Shown piece after piece: positions 57,603 to 64,000 of a DNA stretch of 64,000 nucleotides. A model generated the notes under the pieces. The model searched no databases. It saw nothing but the letters and a program-made list of their open reading frames with translations, and was not told the origin of the DNA. Position 1 is the first letter of the stretch; each line of letters begins with the position of its first letter. This DNA is from Aurelia coerulea (lineage: Eukaryota > Cnidaria > Scyphozoa > Semaeostomeae > Ulmaridae). The stretch is taken from NCBI GenBank assembly GCA_039566865.1, contig CM076955.1:13165501-13229500 (forward strand), in the 5' to 3' direction. Made by a program: the position numbers and the translations under genes.

Positions 57603-57723
57603 CTGTCGACTGCGCCATGTTATGTCTGAACGTTAGGCCATCATGTCTCTAATACGACGTGTCCTTAACAATAACAACTACTAGGACAACAATAACAACT
57701 ATGACAACAACTACAACAAACAC

Positions 57724-59240
57724 TGGCAGTTTCAAGTTAAAATAGTTGTGATGTTTTATTAGCAATACAGTAGCTTTGATAATTTCTTTGTAATTATCCT
57801 AGAATGTCAGTTATCTGCTTCCATCTGCACCAATCAGCATCCCGGGGGGTACATAACATGTTCAAGGTACGGGTATGTGCCGCCCATATGGTTGGGTTTT
57901 TGGGCTCAAAATTCTCTAAACAAAACAAGGGTTCTTTTTGGGAAATTTTTCATGAACATGGGTGGGCTTTCGCTGAAATTCGCAAAAATAGTAGAAAATG
58001 GGCTGTTTTCCGCGAAAATTCATCATAACAGTGCAAGTTTCTGTAATTAGAAGAAGGTAGTTTTCTTAAAACCGGGCGGCAGATCCCCGTCCATCCACAA
58101 GTCATGTACCCCCCCCCCCCCCCAGGTCAGCATCTTTGAAAATATTCAAGCAACTTGATACATGATGGCAACATACAAAGTGTTCCCCTATTCAATTCTG
58201 TGTCAAATAACAGATTCTGTATTGTGCCTTGAATAAAAACAAGTCTATGATGCACAACAGTTTACCACAACAATTCTTCAAAGGTTCATCTGATAACAGT
58301 TTGTATCAAAGCTAAAAGGTCACAAGGTACGAAGAACAGTCACAGAAGCAATGCTGATCCAATGCTGTTTGGTCTTTGAAAGAAGTACATCCTTCAGTAA
58401 TCCAATGTTGCGTTGGTCTTTGAATGTCAATGGTTAAAGAAGCAAATGCTGATCCAATGCTGTGCAAATGGTCACAGGAATATGAACGGTTAATTTGCAG
58501 GTAGTGATTCAATGCTGTGTTAATCTTTACATGTCTGAAGCAATATTGACCCAAAGCAGTGGAAGTCTTTACAGGGGTGTCTCAAATTAATAAGTTGCCT
58601 TTCATTCCTGCAACAAAATACATGAGATGTGAAGCTTTTGTGTATGAGATCTATAAATGTTCAAGTCAAGTGGCAACATTTAAGGGGCCTTTGCAACATC
58701 AAGCATGGTCTGCGAATACACCATTTTGTGTTCTCTTTGTTGTCGCCATTTTTTTATGGTCCACAAAAAATGAGCATCAATAAAAGATGGCACATGGTGG
58801 CTGGAAAGGCCGATTTAAGTACATATTGCAACCAAGCAGACAACATAAATACATTTCAAGAAGCCAATCAAAATTCTGTCAGATGCAAAGAATCATGGTT
58901 AGAAGATATTTTCAATTAGTTGTTATTTGTGAAAACGTTTTCAAGTGCTGTATGCAAAGGAATGAATGGTGAATCATTATCATCTTGTTTATTACAAAAG
59001 AAAGAGCCCTGACAAATATTTTCAAAAGTAATTGAGTTTCCTGAAAGTTCAAATTCCCTCTTGGTGATTTTGCATAAGTAGTTTACTTGCAACAATGGGC
59101 AATTCACTTTTTATCACCACAATGGTCAATGGGTGATTCACTTTTTCTTTCCACAAACAATGCTTCTTGTGGTTTATTGCTTGTTTCTTGTTTATTTGTG
59201 AGCTTAAGAAACGCTTAGGCCTAGGCCCTCGTTGATGACA
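57724..59240. other. repeats, no gene seen
   Basis: 57840-58030 is a copy of the GGTACGGGTATGTGCC repeat at 23400. 58105-58120 is a C homopolymer. 58335-58575 is a degenerate tandem repeat (about 50 bp) built around GAAGCAATGCTGATCCAATG. Confidence 0.5.
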
Positions 59241-59250
59241 CATCTTTCTC

Positions 59251-59511
59251 CTACCGCTTCTGAAATCTGTCCGCTGTAAAACAACACATGCTCAAGAGAA
59301 CAGAGAGGATTAAGAGAAGTCCTCTCATATTTGCGATGAAATTAGATGTAGAAAACGATGCTATACTTACCACACTGCGTGAAAATCTCCGTCTTCTTCA
59401 CGCAATGAACGTGAGCATAGCATTGAGCCAGCTTTGAGCTTCTCGCCCAAAATCCAAGTCGTGGACACTCAGTATAGACTCCAGTGCCAATTTCCGCTTC
59501 GATCAGCCTGG
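59251..59511 (-). CDS. tentative two-exon 3' end of a small cysteine-rich protein
   Basis: Minus strand: an exon (about 59511-59371) open in a frame reading GVYTECPRLGFWARSSKL then CYAHVHCVKKTEIFTQC, ending at a consensus donor (GTGTG/GTAAGTAT). A 97-bp intron (59370-59274) with acceptor TGTTTTACAG follows, then ADRFQKR and TAG (59253-59251). AATAAA at 59196-59191 lies 55 bp on. The 5' boundary is a weak acceptor (GCTGACCCAG); a GCATGCGC-type NRF-1-like palindrome near 59570 may mark a promoter instead, in which case this could be a noncoding transcript. Confidence 0.3.
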
Positions 59512-59893
59512 GTCAGCATGAAACTCCACTACCCGTAGAATCCTTATCAATCCCGTCTATAATGGCTGCTACGCATGCGCTTCGCAGCAATCAATAAGTG
59601 GCTAATGATGCGTTCGTTCTAGAAAACGATTGTTTTAACATCATTAAGCTGCTAATGAAGTCAAGAACGTGCCAAGTCTGAGTAAATTTGTTGTTGTGCC
59701 AGGGTAAACATCATGGCGATTTATCCATCTTACGGTGTCAAATCTGTCTAACATGAAATAAGCCGACGTCAAATGTTACTATCGGATCGCGGGAAACTTC
59801 TGTCTTGTATGCGCTTTCTGCGCGCTTTCTCTATTTCAGTGCCAAAGCAGAGATAAAACGTTAATTAATTGTTTTAACGAGCGTGACGGACTT

Positions 59894-59924
<31 letters not shown>

Positions 59925-60019
59925 GACTGACCTGGAGCCCCCTCTTAGATTACAAAGTTGGACTTTGTAATCAAAAAGGACTTTTTCTGAATTTTTGCTA
60001 AGGGGAAAAATGATAGCCT
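59512..60019. other. possible promoter region and TTTC microsatellite
   Basis: ACGCATGCGC near 59571 resembles an NRF-1 site. A (CTTT)n run lies at 59899-59923. No gene. Confidence 0.4.
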
Positions 60020-60023
60020 TTAA

Positions 60024-60903
60024 GGTTACTGTAACTGTTCAGACGACAAATTTCGATTTTTCTTTTTTGTCATAATCTGATGGTATAAGTATTTGAGGAC
60101 TGTTTAAACCAACTCACTTCCAGAAATAGCCACAATTACTTGGAAAATTGAGCATTTTAAAAGGAGCAATCCTGTTTCTCAAAAATTGCGGGAACATAGA
60201 TTAGGGGATTAAAGTAAACTCACTTGACCTTGCAGCTATGTTCATGACATCCCGTGCTGCTTTGTTATTGACATAATGCTTTACCAATACCGCGCTTAAG
60301 CCTAATTGCTTGACCTTTCATGCATAATCGTATTTCCCGCAATTTTTGCTTCATTTTGATAAAAGCCTGATTTCTCGAAACAGGATTCTGGAGTACTGGT
60401 GGGTAATAAAAAATCTTTGTGTACCCAACAGGCCAATCGAGTCGCTTGAAACTTGGCACACAGAGTCACAATGCATATAACTACGAAACCGTGTCAATGA
60501 TTTGTGATAGATCCACTGGTCAGATTTTTACAAGGGTCTGAATGTTAAAAAAGACATTTAAGACATTTACATTTATTTAAAATGATATTATTTCAAGACA
60601 ATACCTTTTATCAAAAATTCGTGACACCGTTTTGCAGTTCAGAGCCTTGAGTCTTTGGTAAACAGATAGTCGTGGTCCAACGATTATCATTGGGGTACAC
60701 AAAGATTTGTTCGCAAGGGTGGTCGCTTTTGCCTTAAATCTAGAATAAATCATTCGTGATTTTGTTAAATCAACTGAATATACTTTTACGATATTCTATG
60801 TTTAATTCTGCGTCAAATGATGCATCAGTTTGTTTGGTATATTTTGACGAACGGCCGTGGTAAACGGAGTTTCTTAATCACCGCCTGAACGGTTACAGTA
60901 ACC
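60024..60903. mobile_element. 880-bp TTAA-flanked DNA element
   Basis: Ends GGTTACTGTAACTGTTCAG and the complement of GGTTACTGTAACCGTTCAG. TTAA at 60020-60023 and 60904-60907. A TTAA duplication is the mark of piggyBac and Kolobok transposases. No transposase frame, so nonautonomous. Confidence 0.88.
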
Positions 60904-60907
60904 TTAA

Positions 60908-61242
60908 AGCCTCAAAAATATCGGATGAAAAGTAGCAAGGCTAGGAGAATAATGAACGAAGGAACAACGCAGGACCATTCTGGTATGGTTTTCTACTTTC
61001 AAATACAACCGATTATTGCATTATCAGCTCTTCATAAAGCCCTTGATTACACTGTACCATGCATAGTTCTGATCCATGCTGCAAAATAAACCAATTTGCT
61101 TGCGCATCTTTTCTCAACGAAGAGTTGGTTGTCTTTCAGTCAGTTTTTTTCTCAGAGAAACACAGGATCGAAATTCTTCAACAGTTAAAACACATTGATT
61201 GATACCTTCCTCTTATCCTCTTGGCCTTCGCCCTCAGGTAAC
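60908..61242. other. 3' flank of the 7TM gene
   Basis: No other gene and no obvious minus-strand AATAAA close to the stop. Confidence 0.35.
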
Positions 61243-62553
61243 TCACAGTGTTGGTGTGCCAAGATACTTCATCAAGCCTGTCTTTGCTAAAAAATATATG
61301 AAGAATGATACAAAAGTGGAGATATAACTCATTCTAACTTGAAGCTTGAATCCAAATGCACGAAAACCACTCTTCCTTGTTTTCAAATATGACAATAACA
61401 TTTGAACTTGTTTTCTGGCACGAAACGTTTTTTCTCGAGTTGCCACAGTTTCATTTTCAATCTCACTTTCGTCAGGTTTTATGAATACCTTGTTTATGTC
61501 CTCTTTGAATAGTTCTTCATTCGTTTCAACTTTATTTGCAAAATACAACGGCAATGCCCATGCCAGGATAAACATCAACGTTTGGAAAATAAGATATCCA
61601 AGTGAATAACCGATTTTTATGTGGGAATAATTGACGGAAAACAGGGCGAGGTTGTAAGAAAATATTGGTATCATTATAATCATTGACATATTGTGTATCA
61701 AGAAAAGCCAAGACATGTCTTTCGATGATTTGTTCACTTCATCCGCGTAGAAAGTTTGAAACCGATTGATTGCCTCTTCCACTGATTTTTCCCAGTTGAC
61801 AAATTCCCTTTTGAGTTGTTCCAACCGAATGTTGCTAAGTTCCACAAAAATGTATAAAATGAATACAGGCAAGAAGGTCAAAAGAATGTCAACACATGGA
61901 ATGGCTGCGTAATCTATTATAAGAAGCACCTTGATATCGTCTCCTATTCTGCTTTGTACAATATTTGTCCCGTTAGTAACTGTTTTAGTACGATCTTCGT
62001 GTAAAGGTATGGGCCTAAATTCTGCGATCATCAAAGCCACCAACACTAGTGTTTGAAACCGCAATAACATACAACTGGCCATGCCCAATCTCTTCTTAAA
62101 TTCCTTGTATTGGCATGTGTTTAAGTCTATTCCCTTGCCTAAGTTGAACAATTTACGATGCAGTCCCCTCTTTCTACAATAACTATAAATCGCTATCAGA
62201 TTAAATATCATAATAACTCGGTATGATGTCTTGGCTGCTAATGCAATCCATAAATATATCCTGTCTTTCTCTCTGACATATTTTTCAGATCCAATGCCAA
62301 AAAGGATGAAAAAGATTAACAATATAGGTAGAGTAATAGCAAACCCAAAGACGAAAGTTAACAAATCACTTAATCGATTTGTCGATGGGTGGGCTAAAAA
62401 CTTTTCTGTTTGCAGGTAGACATACGGAGAAGCAAAGTCTTTCAAAAATACAGCCAGAGGTTCTTGATTCTCATCAGCGATCTCAATTTTCTGCTCAGAC
62501 TGAGGTACCAGAGGGGTTCGTTCTCCGGCCTGATTTTCTTCATCGGCGTCCAT
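61243..62553 (-). CDS. gustatory-receptor-like 7TM protein (GRL family)
   Basis: 436 residues from ATG 62553-62551, single exon. Seven hydrophobic segments at about 66-88, 99-126, 158-177, 207-238, 281-307, 313-338 and 407-424, with a long cytoplasmic-type loop between the last two (340-405). The pattern and the last segment (MSYISTFVSFFIYFLAKTG, cf. the TYxxxxxQF-type end) are those of the insect Gr and animal GRL family, which have an intracellular N-terminus and act as ligand-gated cation channels in insects; the role in non-bilaterians is largely unknown. The single glycosylation sequon in a loop (NGT, 194) lies between segments 3 and 4, outside if the N-terminus is inside, which supports that topology. 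The N-terminus contains ERTPLV, an acidic dileucine-like sorting motif. The exact subfamily is uncertain. Confidence 0.75.
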   Translation of the reverse strand: MDADEENQAGERTPLVPQSEQKIEIADENQEPLAVFLKDFASPYVYLQTEKFLAHPSTNRLSDLLTFVFGFAITLPILLIFFILFGIGSEKYVREKDRIYLWIALAAKTSYRVIMIFNLIAIYSYCRKRGLHRKLFNLGKGIDLNTCQYKEFKKRLGMASCMLLRFQTLVLVALMIAEFRPIPLHEDRTKTVTNGTNIVQSRIGDDIKVLLIIDYAAIPCVDILLTFLPVFILYIFVELSNIRLEQLKREFVNWEKSVEEAINRFQTFYADEVNKSSKDMSWLFLIHNMSMIIMIPIFSYNLALFSVNYSHIKIGYSLGYLIFQTLMFILAWALPLYFANKVETNEELFKEDINKVFIKPDESEIENETVATREKTFRARKQVQMLLSYLKTRKSGFRAFGFKLQVRMSYISTFVSFFIYFLAKTGLMKYLGTPTL

Positions 62554-63020
62554 GTCGAAAGTAGTTTGCTAGGTCTGTGCTAGCCTGTACTGTATCCACA
62601 CTGTATCTAAACCCTTCTTTTGCTTCTGACGTCATCCACAGGCTCTACCTCGATGTTTCTGAATGTTGCTACTCTGAAAGCAAAGCTTGTCACCACATGT
62701 AGAATGTTCTCTTTCAGTCAAGCGGAGCAACAAGCGAAGAAATCAAGAAATCAAGAATGTTTGAGATTCTAGCCAGTTCCGCCGGTTTCTGCCTCAACTG
62801 TAACGTGATCTTGTCCCCCGGGTCTTGTCCATGCTCGACCATCCTTATTTGCCAGACTGTGGACTGTGAGACAATCTGGAATATGGAACTTTTTCTAGTG
62901 CAGTTTCTTACCCTTGATACCAGAATAGCCTTGGAAACATCAAAAAGGGATTTTTGTTTGTTAGCTCTGGTACCAGGGCACAGGGTTTTTGAGTCTACAG
63001 ACTCCTGTTATCTTATCAGT
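62554..63020. other. 5' flank of the 7TM gene, no gene seen
   Basis: Contains the probable minus-strand promoter; no motif stands out. Confidence 0.35.
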
Positions 63021-63021
63021 G

Positions 63022-63170
63022 GATTGGTAAAGTGCGAGTTGCGAGTTTCGATTTACGAATTACGAGTTGCGAATTGGTGATTTGTGCAGGTTGTGAGTTA
63101 ATAGTGAAAGGTACGAGTTGGTACATTTAAAATGCAAGTTGCGAGCTCTGCAAAAAAATCAAAATTTCCA
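63022..63170 (+). mobile_element. left end of a heptad-repeat element
   Basis: TGGTAAAGTGCGAGTTGCG followed by AATAGTGAAAGGTACGAGTT and TGGTACATTTAAAATGCAAG, matching 39721-39835. The interior is replaced by a LINE fragment. Confidence 0.7.
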
Positions 63171-63289
63171 TCTTTTGTAGCTAAAACATATTAATTTTTT
63201 GGAGAGCCTTTATAAAATCAAGTGAGTAAAAAAGACTCTCTTGCCTCACAAATCTAATAAGGGATTTGCATTGAGCGCAGAGAATTACA

Positions 63290-63785
63290 GGGAAGCAAAA
63301 TTATTCTCTTTTTATATAAATCATCAATTAAAAATTTTCAATACACGATACTTATTACACTACCTACGAAATATTCTACAATGCTACGAAGACGATACCA
63401 CGAGGAGTCCTCATGGTATCGAGGAGCAAAATATCATATTTACCCCGTGGCACGAGGAAGAAGATGAAAAAAATAAAATGCGAAAACTACATATAACTGC
63501 CACATCAAAAGGAAGATTCACAAAAAGGGGGACTTGGCGGTTCCTTGACGGATGTCAGAAATTGGAATGAATTCTGTTAAATCGACTAGTTTCACGGATA
63601 AAAAGTAGACCTAACTCAAGGATATTTCTTTCAATTTCGTCTTCAAAAAATGCGTTAAAACCTCGTTTGAAGGATTACTGTTTCCAAATGGTTGTATTAA
63701 TGCAAGGATTCCAGCGAGAAGATCTCGTCGTTGAAAGTCAAAAGGTTTGGGTTTATGGTATCCCTAAAATTGTGCTTGAATCTGT
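63290..63785 (-). mobile_element. LINE 3' fragment
   Basis: Plus-strand words TTACACTACCTACGAAATA, ACGAAGACGATACCACGAGG and CCCTAAAATTGTGCTTGAAT match the LINE 3' end at 16610-17190. A duplicated GGTATCGAGGAGCAAAAT region marks local rearrangement. Confidence 0.6.
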
Positions 63786-63788
63786 GGT

Positions 63789-64000
63789 GATATGGTAAAG
63801 TGCGAGTTGCTAGTTGCATTTATTATGCAAGTTGCGAGTTGCATTTAATTTGCGAGTTGCGAGTTGCGAGTTGAACGAAAGTTGCGAGTTGGAAACTCAA
63901 AAGTGCGAGTTGAAACTAAAGTTACGAGTTGCCTGTTTTCTTTTGAATGAATGCATTTTTCGCCAACTAGAACGGTTTTTCGAAGTTTTAATTGAATTTG
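63789..64000 (-). mobile_element. heptad-repeat element, running off the right edge
   Basis: TGGTAAAGTGCGAGTTGC then dense GCGAGTT words, followed by GTTTTCTTTTGAATGAATGC. It matches the complement of 40740-41000 for about 200 bp, so it is the inverted end of another copy. Confidence 0.75.

Larger units (their letters stand above)
53173..57718 (-). mobile_element. second Ty3/Gypsy-type LTR retrotransposon, decayed
   Basis: 101-bp LTRs at 53173-53273 and 57618-57718 (plus-strand TGTTATGTCTG...CTACAACA). AACAC at 53168-53172 and 57719-57723 is a 5-bp target duplication. Just inside the 5' LTR (minus strand) comes TGGCGCAGTCGACAG, the primer-binding site position. Gene order gag, protease, RT, RNase H, integrase. 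Many frameshifts, plus a LINE insertion at 54730-55157. Confidence 0.95.

Noticed and set aside
63241..63570. 109-codon plus-strand frame
   Set aside because: Runs antisense through a recognisable LINE 3' UTR fragment.

Overview
The window reads as AT-rich intron-containing animal DNA, most likely from a marine invertebrate; a cnidarian fits best but this cannot be proved from sequence alone. Reasons are consensus GTAAG/AG splice sites, AATAAA signals, GT10 fucosyltransferase genes, a gustatory-receptor-like 7TM gene, and a dense mixture of Ty3/Gypsy, Penelope, CR1/L2-like LINE, tRNA-like SINE, hAT, mariner-type and TTAA-type elements. Host coding sequence is a small part of the window; most of it is nested mobile DNA and satellite.

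Layout. 1-7.6 kb: a possible last exon at the left edge, SINE and LINE debris, an RT-bearing LINE split by a 424-bp TA-flanked MITE, and a Penelope fragment. 7.8-16.4 kb: a CT-rich minisatellite, then two same-strand, apparently single-coding-exon GT10 fucosyltransferase-family genes about 5 kb apart with stem-loop MITEs between them. 16.6-21.5 kb: LINE 3' modules, more MITEs and a striking 1,201-bp almost perfect palindrome with a target duplication. 22.2-31.8 kb (minus): two phase-compatible exons of a probable small type I membrane protein, separated by about 9 kb that holds a complete Gypsy element (23867-29728), itself hit by two MITEs. 30-35.3 kb: hAT-type nonautonomous elements, one carrying a tandem array that was in turn hit by a TA MITE. 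35.4-45 kb: two arrays of the same 73-bp satellite in opposite orientation around a 4.6-kb core that contains an open, splice-bounded exon and an element whose ends are built of GCGAGTT-type heptads. 46.7-50.8 kb: a signal-peptide first exon, a tRNA-like sequence, CRE-bearing MITEs and LINE copies. 53.2-57.7 kb (minus): a second, decayed LTR element with 101-bp LTRs, split by a truncated LINE. 59-64 kb: a tentative two-exon mini-gene, a TTAA-flanked element, the 7TM receptor gene (minus) and further heptad-repeat copies.

No operon-like cooperation is visible. The functional theme of the intact genes is the cell surface and secretory pathway: two predicted Golgi glycosyltransferases, a chemoreceptor-like membrane protein, a type I membrane protein and a secreted-protein first exon. 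The remaining structure is a layered record of transposition, with target duplications that let the order of events be read. The best candidates for something undescribed are the palindromic fold-back element, the inverted 73-bp satellite structure, and the heptad-ended elements.
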